Below, in pieces: positions 25,166-32,459 of a stretch of DNA of 32,459 nt. Origin of the DNA: Bacteroidia bacterium (GTDB lineage Bacteria > Bacteroidota > Bacteroidia > AKYH767-A > OLB10); contig JAEUTF010000061.1 in NCBI GenBank assembly GCA_016788185.1, positions 1 through 32,459 of the forward strand, read 5' to 3'. The position numbers and the translations under genes were made by a program. The notes below the pieces were generated by a model. The model made no database searches. It was not told where the DNA came from and saw only the letters and a list, made by a program, of their open reading frames with translations. Position 1 is the stretch's first letter; each line of letters opens with the position of its first letter.

Positions 25166-26017
25166 ATGCAGGGCAAGGAAAGCAATATTATCAGAGTCGC
25201 CATTCTCGACCTTTACAACAATGAACCCAATGAGGGGATGCGGGGCATTTTGTCACTGCTGGAGCGTCAAGCGGTACCCGCCCCATTTACTCTTGAGTAC
25301 AAACGATTTGACGTACGTTTCAAGGATGAAGTGCCGGATGATTCTTTCGATATTTACATCAGCAGCGGAGGTCCGGGCAGCCCGCTCGAAGAACCGGGAG
25401 CGCAGTGGGAAAAAGATTATTTCCGTCTGATAGACCGTCTATGGGAAATCAATAAGGAAGATCGCTCCTCCAAAAAATTCGTCTTCTTCATCTGTCATTC
25501 CTTTCAGCTCATGTGCCGGCACCTGGAACTGGCCGAAGTCACCAAAAGACATTCAACGGCTTTCGGAATTTTTCCGGTGCACAAACTGGAAGCAGGCTTT
25601 CAGGAACCTTGTTTCAGCGCTATTCATGATCCGTTTTATGCGGTAGACAGCCGCGACTGGCAGGTCGTGCAGCCGGACCGGAAGAAAATGCAAAGGACCG
25701 GTGCTGAATTGCTGGCCATTGAAAAAGAACGAAGTCATGTTCCCTACGAACGGGCCGTCATGGGCATCCGTTTCAGCCCGGAAATGATCGGAACACAATT
25801 CCATCCGGAAGCCGACCCGCTGGGCATGCTTCATTATCTTCTTCGCAAAGACAAAAAAGAAATTATTGTGCGACATCACGGACAGGAAAAATACGATGAG
25901 ATGCTTTTACACCTGAATGATCCCGACAAAATCAGCCTGACGCAATCCGGCATTATCCCGGCTTTTCTGACCAACGCGATCCGCCAGACCATCCGCCTGG
26001 CCGGATTAACGGTTTAA
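25166..26017 (+). CDS. Class I glutamine amidotransferase-like protein with unusual elbow
   Basis: A 283-residue class I glutamine amidotransferase (GATase1) protein. SSGGPGSP at 66-73 is the oxyanion loop, Cys110 in FFICHSFQL is the nucleophile, and His213 with Glu215 in GTQFHPEADP complete the triad. The elbow is C-H-S-F-Q where the usual sequence is C-x-G-x-Q, so the Gly after the nucleophile is replaced. About 65 extra residues follow the triad. There is no fused synthase domain, so it may deliver ammonia to a partner, or act on a gamma-glutamyl product as peptidases of this fold do. It starts 30 bases after the GCS2 ligase gene and is very likely cotranscribed. Confidence 0.82.
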   Translation: MQGKESNIIRVAILDLYNNEPNEGMRGILSLLERQAVPAPFTLEYKRFDVRFKDEVPDDSFDIYISSGGPGSPLEEPGAQWEKDYFRLIDRLWEINKEDRSSKKFVFFICHSFQLMCRHLELAEVTKRHSTAFGIFPVHKLEAGFQEPCFSAIHDPFYAVDSRDWQVVQPDRKKMQRTGAELLAIEKERSHVPYERAVMGIRFSPEMIGTQFHPEADPLGMLHYLLRKDKKEIIVRHHGQEKYDEMLLHLNDPDKISLTQSGIIPAFLTNAIRQTIRLAGLTV

Positions 26018-26124
26018 GAAGCGGATCTGAATGCAGGATTTTTCAGGGCTTCTCCACAAACTGCCCTTGCACATTTTTCCTGATCAACACGAAACCGAAA
26101 CCCATCGACCGCTGAAAATTACAG

Positions 26125-26132
26125 TATGTTTG
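26125..26132 (+). promoter_or_regulatory. -7 box (TATGTTTG) of the RNase H gene
   Basis: Exact TAnnTTTG match with only 4 bases to the ATG at 26137, suggesting a leaderless transcript. No clear -33 TTG. Confidence 0.45.
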
Positions 26133-26136
26133 TGCC

Positions 26137-26778
26137 ATGTCAGCCAAAATAAAATTCTATGTGGTATGGGAAGGACGTCGCCCCGGAGTTTACAACACCT
26201 GGGATGAATGCAAAAGAAACATAGAAGGATTTCCTAATGCAAAATACAAATCCTTTGCTTCCAGAAAAGAAGCGGAAGCAGCTTACGAAGAAAAACCCGC
26301 CAGACATATTTTCAGGAAAAGCGAAGAACGAAAGGCGACGTCTGCGCATCGGGTATCCGCCGGCGGATCGCCAAAAAAGGACAGCATTTGCGTAGATGCA
26401 GCCTGCAGCGGCAACCCCGGACTGATGGAATACAGAGGGGTTGACTTCATCAGTGGCGAGGAAATTTTCCACATGGGTCCGTTTAAAGAGGGAACCAACA
26501 ACATCGGCGAGTTTCTGGCCATTGTACACGGACTGGCGCTCCTCAGGCAACAACATCATCCCTCCAAAATCATTTATTCGGATTCAAAAATTGCCATCGG
26601 CTGGGTAAAGAAAAAAAAATGCGGTACCAAGCTGGAACTTACCAGGCATAACGGCCATCTTTTCGATCTTATACACCGTGCCGAACGCTGGCTCGAAAAC
26701 AATACCTATCAGAATCCAATCCTGAAATGGGAAACCGAAGTCTGGGGAGAAATCCCGGCGGATTTCGGACGAAAATGA
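26137..26778 (+). CDS. rnhA: Ribonuclease H1 with N-terminal viroplasmin domain
   Basis: A 213-residue RNase H that cleaves the RNA strand of RNA-DNA hybrids. Residues 4-50 (KFYVVWEGRRPGVYNTWDEC) form the viroplasmin/hybrid-binding domain common to eukaryotic RNase H1 and many Bacteroidota. A basic linker leads to the catalytic domain, where the metal ligands are Asp87 (CVDAACSGNPG), Glu125 (NNIGEFLAI), Asp149 (YSDSKIAI) and Asp209 (IPADFGRK). Length is normal. It stands alone, with its own promoter-like box. Confidence 0.92.
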   Translation: MSAKIKFYVVWEGRRPGVYNTWDECKRNIEGFPNAKYKSFASRKEAEAAYEEKPARHIFRKSEERKATSAHRVSAGGSPKKDSICVDAACSGNPGLMEYRGVDFISGEEIFHMGPFKEGTNNIGEFLAIVHGLALLRQQHHPSKIIYSDSKIAIGWVKKKKCGTKLELTRHNGHLFDLIHRAERWLENNTYQNPILKWETEVWGEIPADFGRK

Positions 26779-26956
26779 TCGGTTACCTTTTTTATTGAAA
26801 ACGGCCCTCATCGTGCTGCTGACCCGCTAAAACTGACAGGGGTCTCTTCGGTTGGCCGGCCGCCCATTTTGACGAATCCTAAAATTGGTTTTTAGGGATT
26901 CCGTTCCTCAACACCACTAAATTCATTGTAAATAACCGGTTTACAGGATACTAACA

Positions 26957-26990
26957 TTTGCCGGGGAAATCCCCGTTTTCTGTATTTTTG
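26957..26990 (+). promoter_or_regulatory. carA promoter with embedded palindrome
   Basis: TTTG at 26957-26960 and an exact TATTTTTG at 26983-26990 are separated by 22 bases, slightly long for a Bacteroidota promoter. The spacer holds CGGGGA-AA-TCCCCG (26962-26975), well placed for an operator. The leader to the ATG is about 25 bases. Confidence 0.55.
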
Positions 26991-27020
26991 CATTTTAGAA
27001 TTCATCCTCTTCTCCCCTAC

Positions 27021-28145
27021 ATGAAATATACTTCCAAATTACCTGCCCTCTTATTGTTAGAAGACGGAACCATTTTCCATGGTAAATCGGCCGGTGTGCG
27101 CGGCATGGCCACCGGGGAACTCTGTTTCAATACGGGGATGACCGGGTACCAGGAAATTTTTACCGACCCCTCCTACACCGGACAGCTGATGGTGATGGCC
27201 AGCGTGCACATTGGCAATTACGGAATCAAACTCGATGAATCGGAATCCACCGGTATCCGGATCGCCGGCATGATATGCAGAAATCTGAGTCCGATGATGT
27301 CAAGAAAGGATGCCGACATGAGTATTCAGGATTTTCTGACACAAAACAACCTGGTGACCATCACCGATGTGGACACGCGCGCTATTGTCAGGCACATCCG
27401 GAACAAAGGGGCCATGAACGCCATCATCAGCACCGACAGCCAGGACCTTGATTTTTTGAAAAAAGAACTCGCCAAAGTACCTTCCATGGAAGGACTGGAA
27501 CTCTCCAGCAGGGTATCTTCCTTAACCGCATGGGACTTCAATGACAGCGGTGACATCCGAGTGGCGCTGCTGGACGAAGGATTTAAACTGAACATCGCCC
27601 GCCACCTGGCCCTTCAGGGTTGCAGGGTACGGATATTCCCTTACAATACCAGCTTCAGCGAGATGCAGCAATGGCAGCCGGATGGTTACATGCTGTCTAA
27701 CGGTCCCGGCGACCCGTCGGCCATGCCGGAAGTGGTGAATACAGTAAAACAAATCCTGGATTCGGGGACGCCTCTTTTCGGCATCTGCCTCGGACATCAG
27801 TTGCTGGCAGAGGCCTGCGGCATGCGCACCTACAAAATGCATCACGGACACAGAGGGATCAATCACCCCGTTAAAAACTTCCTCCGTGGTACCAGTGAAA
27901 TCACCTCCCAAAACCACGGTTTTGCCGTGAAACAGGAGGACGTGGAAAATGCGGCTGACCTTGAAATCACCCATAAAAACCTGAACGACCATACCATTGA
28001 AGGCATCCGGGTAAAATCAAAGCCTGCTTTTTCAGTGCAATACCACCCGGAAGCGGCTCCGGGCCCGCACGACGCCGCCTACCTCTTCGATGAATTTGTT
28101 GCCATGATTCGTCAGTATGCAGGCCGCAAAGCGGCTACCGTATAA
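27021..28145 (+). CDS. carA: Carbamoyl-phosphate synthase small subunit
   Basis: A 374-residue CarA, the glutaminase subunit that supplies ammonia to CarB for pyrimidine and arginine synthesis. The N-terminal domain has the expected LLEDGTIFHG, FNTGMTGYQEI and SYTGQ motifs. The C-terminal GATase1 domain carries Cys256 in FGICLGHQ, and His342 and Glu344 in YHPEAAPGP. NGPGDP at 227-232 is the oxyanion loop. The start at 27021 fits the promoter; the longer frame from 26958 runs through the promoter and is rejected. There is no carB in the window, and the next gene is an unrelated peptidase. Confidence 0.95.
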   Translation: MKYTSKLPALLLLEDGTIFHGKSAGVRGMATGELCFNTGMTGYQEIFTDPSYTGQLMVMASVHIGNYGIKLDESESTGIRIAGMICRNLSPMMSRKDADMSIQDFLTQNNLVTITDVDTRAIVRHIRNKGAMNAIISTDSQDLDFLKKELAKVPSMEGLELSSRVSSLTAWDFNDSGDIRVALLDEGFKLNIARHLALQGCRVRIFPYNTSFSEMQQWQPDGYMLSNGPGDPSAMPEVVNTVKQILDSGTPLFGICLGHQLLAEACGMRTYKMHHGHRGINHPVKNFLRGTSEITSQNHGFAVKQEDVENAADLEITHKNLNDHTIEGIRVKSKPAFSVQYHPEAAPGPHDAAYLFDEFVAMIRQYAGRKAATV

Positions 28146-28270
28146 GGTGATTTTTTTATCCTGATTGCAAACCTGACAACTTTTCTTCCGGGTGAGCATT
28201 ACATTTGATGCACAGCACCCTGATCTGACGCCTCCTCTCCGTATTCCGATCCATTACTTATTTTTACCCA

Positions 28271-31200
28271 ATGAAGTACCTGGTCGTCCTCCTGCTCGTC
28301 CTGCGATCATCCTGGTCATTTTCTGCCAATGAAAAATCCTATTTTCAACAGGAAGTCAATTACAAAATTCAGGTCAGCCTCAACGACTTGAAACACAGCC
28401 TCCGGGCTGAGATTGAAATTGAATACATCAACCATTCGCCGGACACGCTGTATGAGTTGTGGTTTCATTTGTGGCCCAATGCGTACAGCAGCCGCCAAAC
28501 GGCTCTTTGCAAACAGTTGCTTGAAAACGGCGATGCCTCCCTGTACTTTGCCAACGACGACGAACGGGGCTACATGGATTCGCTGGCATTCACCGCCGAC
28601 AATCAGTCATTGAACTGGACCTATGACAAAAGCAACAGGGATGTGGCTTTGCTGAAACTGAACAATGCTCTTTTACCCGGATCAAGGGTGGTCATCAAAA
28701 GCCCCTTCTATGTAAAACTTCCCTCTGCCCGCTTCTCACGGCTGGGTCATATCGGGCAGGCCTATGCCATTACACAATGGTATCCCAAGCCTGCCGTGTA
28801 CGACCGGTATGGCTGGCATGCCATGCCCTATCTTGATCAGGGAGAATTTTACTCGGAATTCGGCTCTTTTGACGTGAGTATCACCTTGCCCGAAAATTAT
28901 GTGGTAGGAGCCACCGGGGACCTTCAGACGGCTTCTGAAATTGAATGGATGGACCGGAAAGCCACAGAAAACAAAATGTATTCCGACAACAACAACTTTC
29001 CCCTCTCCTCCTCTGCCACCAAAACCATCCGATTCAGGCAGGAACAGGTTCACGATTTTGCGTGGTTTGCGGACAAGCGCTTCCATGTTTTAAAAGGAGA
29101 AATTCAATTGCCCGGAAGTGGAAAAAAAGTCACCACCTGGGCGCTTTACACCAATTCAGAACCCCGGCTCTGGGAAAACAGTATCGAATACATCAACGAT
29201 GCCATTTTGCATTACTCCAAATGGATCGGAGACTATCCCTACCGGCAGTGCACCGCCGTGGATGGCACCATCGCTGCCGGCGCTGGCATGGAGTATCCGA
29301 ATATCACCATCATTGGCCAATGCCGTGACGAATTTTTACTTGAACTGGTCATAGCCCATGAAGTGGGACACAACTGGTTTTACGGCATTCTGGGCTCCAA
29401 TGAACGCAGGCACCCCTGGATGGATGAAGGCATCAACTCCTACTACGAAGCCCGGTATGTTTTGGAGAAGTATCCGCCTGCCAGGTACGGAAACAAAAAT
29501 GAACTTGGGGCAGATCAGCTGACCGGACGCTTGCTGGGCACCGGCAAATTCAATTACCGCGAAACCGGAATGTTTGAATACCTGCTTTCAGCCAGTAGCC
29601 ATACCGATCAACCTATAGAGGGTGTTGCCACCGGATTTACCATGGTGAATTACGGAACGATAACCTATAAAAAAACGGCCCAGGCTTTTCTTTACCTTCA
29701 ATCGTACCTGAGCGAGCCGGTATTTGATGCCGCCATGCAGGAATATTACCGCCAGTGGCGCTTTAAACATCCCTACCCCTCCGACTTGCGAAGCACGCTG
29801 GAGCAAAGCAGCCGGAAGAACCTGTACTGGTTTTTTAATGATGTACTGAAAGAAAACGAAAAGCAGGATTTTAAACTCAGAAACGTAACGAAAACCGGTG
29901 AGGGTTTCACTTTTACCACAAGGGAAAAAAGCCGGGTGCGGGCGCCCTTCCCGGTCAGTGGCTTTATAGGGGGCAGTAAAGTGACTGAAAAATGGTTTGA
30001 ACCCGGCATGGAAGGGGATTCACTCCGTTTGAATTGCAGCGCCTGTGACGAAATTGTGATCGATGCAGAGGGCCTTACACTGGATGTAAACCGGAGGAAC
30101 AACAGCTCGGTGAAAAAACGCTTCCCTGAATTATTCATTTTACCGAAAGTAAAATCCTTCGATCGTTCATCGGTATACATTACACCGGTGGCGGCCTGGA
30201 ACAAATACAACCAATGGATGCTGGGTGCGGCTGTTTACAACTCCTTTCTCCCCTTCCGGAAAATTGAATATGCAGTAAGTCCGCTTTACAGCTTTGGCGA
30301 CCATTCGCTGAACGGAACCGCGAACCTGTCGATCCATTTCGATGTAAAAAACAATCTTCTCCGCGGACTTCAGTTCAGGCAGAGTTTCCGGAAATTTTCC
30401 TATGCAGAGGAAAATTACAGAACCGAGCAGGGCGCATTGGTGGAAACGGTGCTGGGGTATCTCCGCTATTCACCCGAAATGATCCTGCAATTTAACAAGA
30501 AAAACCTGCGTTCCACCCTGACCCGGGAACTGAGCCTGCAGACGGTGCATCTGTGGGAAGACAACATCGTGTATCAGACCCATAGCGGCAGTTCCTCCGC
30601 CTCCGTAAAATCACGCTACAAAGACTTTTACCGGTTGATCTACGAAGTGCAGGACCGCAGGGTGCTTGATCCCTGGTCCTTTCGCATTGCTGCCGAGAGT
30701 AACAAGGAAGTTTTTAAAGCGGAATCCGAATTGAATTACCGGATCAGTTACAGGATGAAAGGGAAAGGTGCGGACATCCGTGTCTTTGCCGGAAAAAGTT
30801 TCATGGAGAAGCCGGCCGGCCGTTACGGATTTTTTCTCGGTGACCGAAACGGGGTATTCGGATCCACCGATTATGCCTACGATGAATGGTACTTCGGGCG
30901 CAGTGAAACCGAGGGTCTTTTGTTTCAGCAAATGGCTTTGCGCCAGGGTCAATTTAAAATCTACACCCCGATTGGTTTGTACCGCGACTGGATTTTTGTC
31001 CTGAACCTGAGTGCGGATTTTCCCGTACCGCTCCCCCTGCGCTTTTATGCTGATATCGGAACGACGGAAGACTTCAAAAGAGATGTCAAAAGAGTGTACA
31101 ACCTCAATGCCGGCTTCAGTTACAATGCCGGTATTTGTCTGAGCATCGCGAGGAACACACTTGAAGTGTACTTCCCGCTCATCAAGTCGGAAGAAATAAG

Positions 31201-31306
31201 AAACTACCTTGAAACCAACGATGTTAAATTCGCGGAGCAGATCCGCTTTGTCTGCAACATCGCCCGGATGAATCCTCTTCGTTTACGGAACAGCTTTTTC
31301 CGCTGA
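28271..31306 (+). CDS. M1-family metallopeptidase with C-terminal barrel-like region
   Basis: A 1011-residue exported gluzincin. The signal peptide covers residues 1-19. The catalytic part (about 25-560) has the M1 exopeptidase motif GAGMEYPN at 337-344, the zinc site HEVGH at 363-367, and the third ligand Glu386 in WMDEG, 18 residues downstream of the second His. After about residue 630 comes roughly 380 residues of short alternating amphipathic strands rich in Tyr, Phe and Arg, with no second enzyme motif; this resembles an outer-membrane beta-barrel that would tether the enzyme. The protein ends in Phe-Phe-Arg. It probably trims peptides at the cell surface. A weak TATTTTTA box at 28259-28266 precedes the start. 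Confidence 0.85.
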   Translation: MKYLVVLLLVLRSSWSFSANEKSYFQQEVNYKIQVSLNDLKHSLRAEIEIEYINHSPDTLYELWFHLWPNAYSSRQTALCKQLLENGDASLYFANDDERGYMDSLAFTADNQSLNWTYDKSNRDVALLKLNNALLPGSRVVIKSPFYVKLPSARFSRLGHIGQAYAITQWYPKPAVYDRYGWHAMPYLDQGEFYSEFGSFDVSITLPENYVVGATGDLQTASEIEWMDRKATENKMYSDNNNFPLSSSATKTIRFRQEQVHDFAWFADKRFHVLKGEIQLPGSGKKVTTWALYTNSEPRLWENSIEYINDAILHYSKWIGDYPYRQCTAVDGTIAAGAGMEYPNITIIGQCRDEFLLELVIAHEVGHNWFYGILGSNERRHPWMDEGINSYYEARYVLEKYPPARYGNKNELGADQLTGRLLGTGKFNYRETGMFEYLLSASSHTDQPIEGVATGFTMVNYGTITYKKTAQAFLYLQSYLSEPVFDAAMQEYYRQWRFKHPYPSDLRSTLEQSSRKNLYWFFNDVLKENEKQDFKLRNVTKTGEGFTFTTREKSRVRAPFPVSGFIGGSKVTEKWFEPGMEGDSLRLNCSACDEIVIDAEGLTLDVNRRNNSSVKKRFPELFILPKVKSFDRSSVYITPVAAWNKYNQWMLGAAVYNSFLPFRKIEYAVSPLYSFGDHSLNGTANLSIHFDVKNNLLRGLQFRQSFRKFSYAEENYRTEQGALVETVLGYLRYSPEMILQFNKKNLRSTLTRELSLQTVHLWEDNIVYQTHSGSSSASVKSRYKDFYRLIYEVQDRRVLDPWSFRIAAESNKEVFKAESELNYRISYRMKGKGADIRVFAGKSFMEKPAGRYGFFLGDRNGVFGSTDYAYDEWYFGRSETEGLLFQQMALRQGQFKIYTPIGLYRDWIFVLNLSADFPVPLPLRFYADIGTTEDFKRDVKRVYNLNAGFSYNAGICLSIARNTLEVYFPLIKSEEIRNYLETNDVKFAEQIRFVCNIARMNPLRLRNSFFR

Positions 31307-31344
31307 TACAATCCCTATCTTCGCACCTACAGCAACAGGAAAAC

Positions 31345-32124
31345 ATGCAGCTGCCGCCAGGAAAAAAAATTTACTTTATCAGTGACTTTCACCTCGGTGT
31401 GCCGGACCATGCCAGCAGTCTGCTGCGGGAAAAGAAAATCGTGCGCTGGCTGGAACTGATCCGGAAAGAAGCTGCTGTTTTGTATCTGATGGGCGATGTA
31501 TTCGACTATTGGTTTGAATACAAACATGCTGTTCCCAAAGGATATGTACGCCTGCTGGGAAAACTGGCTGAATTGTCGGACAGCGGCATTGAAATTCACT
31601 ATTTCACCGGCAACCATGATATGTGGGTTTTCAATTACCTGCCGGAAGAAATCGGTTTACAGGTTCACCGGGAACCCATCCAAAAAGAATTCAACGGAAA
31701 AAAATTTTTTCTCGGCCATGGAGACGGACTGGGGCCGGGCGATCACGGATATAAATTCATTAAAAAGGTGTTCTCGAATTCCGCCTCTCAGTGGCTCTTT
31801 GCCCGTTTACACCCCAATGCCGGCATCAGCCTGATGCGGTATTTTTCTAAAAAAAGCCGCATCGCCACCGGTAACGAGGATGCAATCTTTCTGGGTGAGG
31901 ATAAAGAGTGGCTGATCATCCATGCAAGAGAAATCCTGAAAAAAGAGCATTTCGATTATTTCATTTTCGGACATCGCCATCTGCCCCTGGACGTTCAGTT
32001 GAACGAACGAAGCCGCTACATCAACTTAGGTGAATGGATCAATCATTTCATGTATGCTGAATTTGACGGAATGGATGTTCACCTGAAAAAATTTGAAGAC
32101 AGGATTCCGGAGAATCAGCATTGA
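31345..32124 (+). CDS. lpxH: UDP-2,3-diacylglucosamine diphosphatase, LpxH-like
   Basis: A 259-residue calcineurin-like phosphoesterase that would cleave UDP-2,3-diacylglucosamine to lipid X in lipid A synthesis at the inner membrane. The five motifs of LpxH are in order: SDFHLG (Asp14, His16), GDVFDYW (Asp51), GNHDMW (Asn90, His91), GHGDGLG (His125), and FGHRH (His210, His212). It starts 38 bases after the M1 peptidase gene on the same strand, so cotranscription is likely; a TATCTTCG sequence (31316-31323) could be a weak separate promoter. It converges on the last gene. Confidence 0.9.
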   Translation: MQLPPGKKIYFISDFHLGVPDHASSLLREKKIVRWLELIRKEAAVLYLMGDVFDYWFEYKHAVPKGYVRLLGKLAELSDSGIEIHYFTGNHDMWVFNYLPEEIGLQVHREPIQKEFNGKKFFLGHGDGLGPGDHGYKFIKKVFSNSASQWLFARLHPNAGISLMRYFSKKSRIATGNEDAIFLGEDKEWLIIHAREILKKEHFDYFIFGHRHLPLDVQLNERSRYINLGEWINHFMYAEFDGMDVHLKKFEDRIPENQH

Positions 32125-32168
32125 GTTGAAAAGAAACTCTAAATGCTTTGAGCGCTTGAAAAAACGCT

Positions 32169-32459
32169 TTACTCAAAGGTGCCCCAATTGCGCTTAATGA
32201 TCGCTTCCTGGTGCTGTTCAACGGTGGGGATGTACTCTTCCGCACCCGAAGCTTTGGCTGCATCAAAGGCTCTCGCATTGATCACCAGCGCCTCGTCGAA
32301 CTGCCGGTCTTTGTACAAAAACCAGCTGTACTTATCGAGGGTAAGGTAATCGCTCCAGGCACTCGGGCTGAAATGAATATTGAAAACATAATACCGTGTA
32401 TGCAGTTCCATCCAGGAGGTGGACGCGGAGAGAAACAAGGCCGCCAGCAATACGAAGAT
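32169..32459 (-). CDS. Membrane protein with TPR-like tail, N-terminus off the window
   Basis: A minus-strand frame open from the right edge to a TAA at 32169-32171, giving 96 residues with the N-terminus missing. A hydrophobic segment FVLLAALFLSAS at the edge looks like a transmembrane helix. The middle WSDYLTLDKYSWFLYKDRQFDEAL followed by NARAFDAAK (shortened: KYSWFLYKDRQFDEAL) resembles a TPR helix pair. No named family was recognised. A first in-window ATG lies at the Met after TSW and would remove the membrane segment, so I treat the gene as truncated. Confidence 0.6.
   Translation of the reverse strand: MFVLLAALFLSASTSWMELHTRYYVFNIHFSPSAWSDYLTLDKYSWFLYKDRQFDEALVINARAFDAAKASGAEEYIPTVEQHQEAIIKRNWGTFE

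Noticed and set aside
26875-26900. Hairpin with bulge between RNase H and carA
   Set aside because: The stem is AT-rich with a bulged G and lacks a T tail; too weak to call a terminator.
1-32459. CRISPR array, prophage, insertion sequence, tRNA or rRNA
   Set aside because: No regularly spaced repeats, transposase or phage genes, inverted-repeat ends, or cloverleaf/rRNA sequence was recognised by eye on either strand.

Overview
The window reads as chromosomal DNA of a member of the Bacteroidota. Three lines of evidence support this: many genes are preceded by the Bacteroidota -7 promoter consensus TAnnTTTG (at least eight exact matches lie just upstream of start codons), Shine-Dalgarno sequences are mostly absent, and the gene content is typical of the phylum (zinc-free type B L31, DUF5723 barrel-like proteins, a right-handed beta-helix lipoprotein, the acyl-CoA reductase/ferredoxin pair, an M1 peptidase with an outer-membrane-like tail). 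No phage, insertion sequence, CRISPR array, tRNA or rRNA was seen. The order or family cannot be fixed from sequence alone.

Layout. 1-4.5 kb: a truncated TPR lipoprotein (-), a 537-bp gap with a possible GNAT acetyltransferase remnant, a U32 (TrhP-type) tRNA-hydroxylation protein overlapping a small ferredoxin (+), then recA and rpmE (-), each followed by a clear intrinsic terminator. 4.6-8.6 kb: a beta-helix lipoprotein (+), a LuxC-type acyl-CoA reductase (-) divergent from a 2[4Fe-4S] ferredoxin (+), and an exported hypothetical. 8.7-12.4 kb: a serine block, serC, a short serA-type dehydrogenase and a DUF1015 protein with a ParB-like DGHHR motif, closed by a two-way terminator. 12.4-17.2 kb: a secreted CARDB-like protein (-) divergent from a protein with a weak CHAD resemblance, then an alpha/beta hydrolase overlapping a YggS-type PLP protein, and an isoaspartyl peptidase/asparaginase. 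17.1-21.8 kb (-): a GlcD-type FAD oxidoreductase followed by two tandem DUF5723 paralogues.

22.1-26.0 kb (+) holds the most unusual block: an esterase, an ATP-grasp enzyme, a YbdK/GCS2 carboxylate-amine ligase and a class I glutamine amidotransferase with a non-standard nucleophile elbow. Together they look like a small amide- or peptide-forming pathway whose product cannot be read from sequence. 26.1-32.5 kb: RNase H1 with a viroplasmin domain, carA, a 1011-residue M1 peptidase with a C-terminal barrel-like region, an LpxH-type hydrolase, and a truncated membrane/TPR-like gene (-).

Most of the window is housekeeping or conserved lineage-specific metabolism. The points most worth following are the amidoligase cluster, the serC-serA-DUF1015 block, the overlapping U32/ferredoxin pair, the M1-barrel fusion and the interlocked divergent promoters near 7.24 kb.
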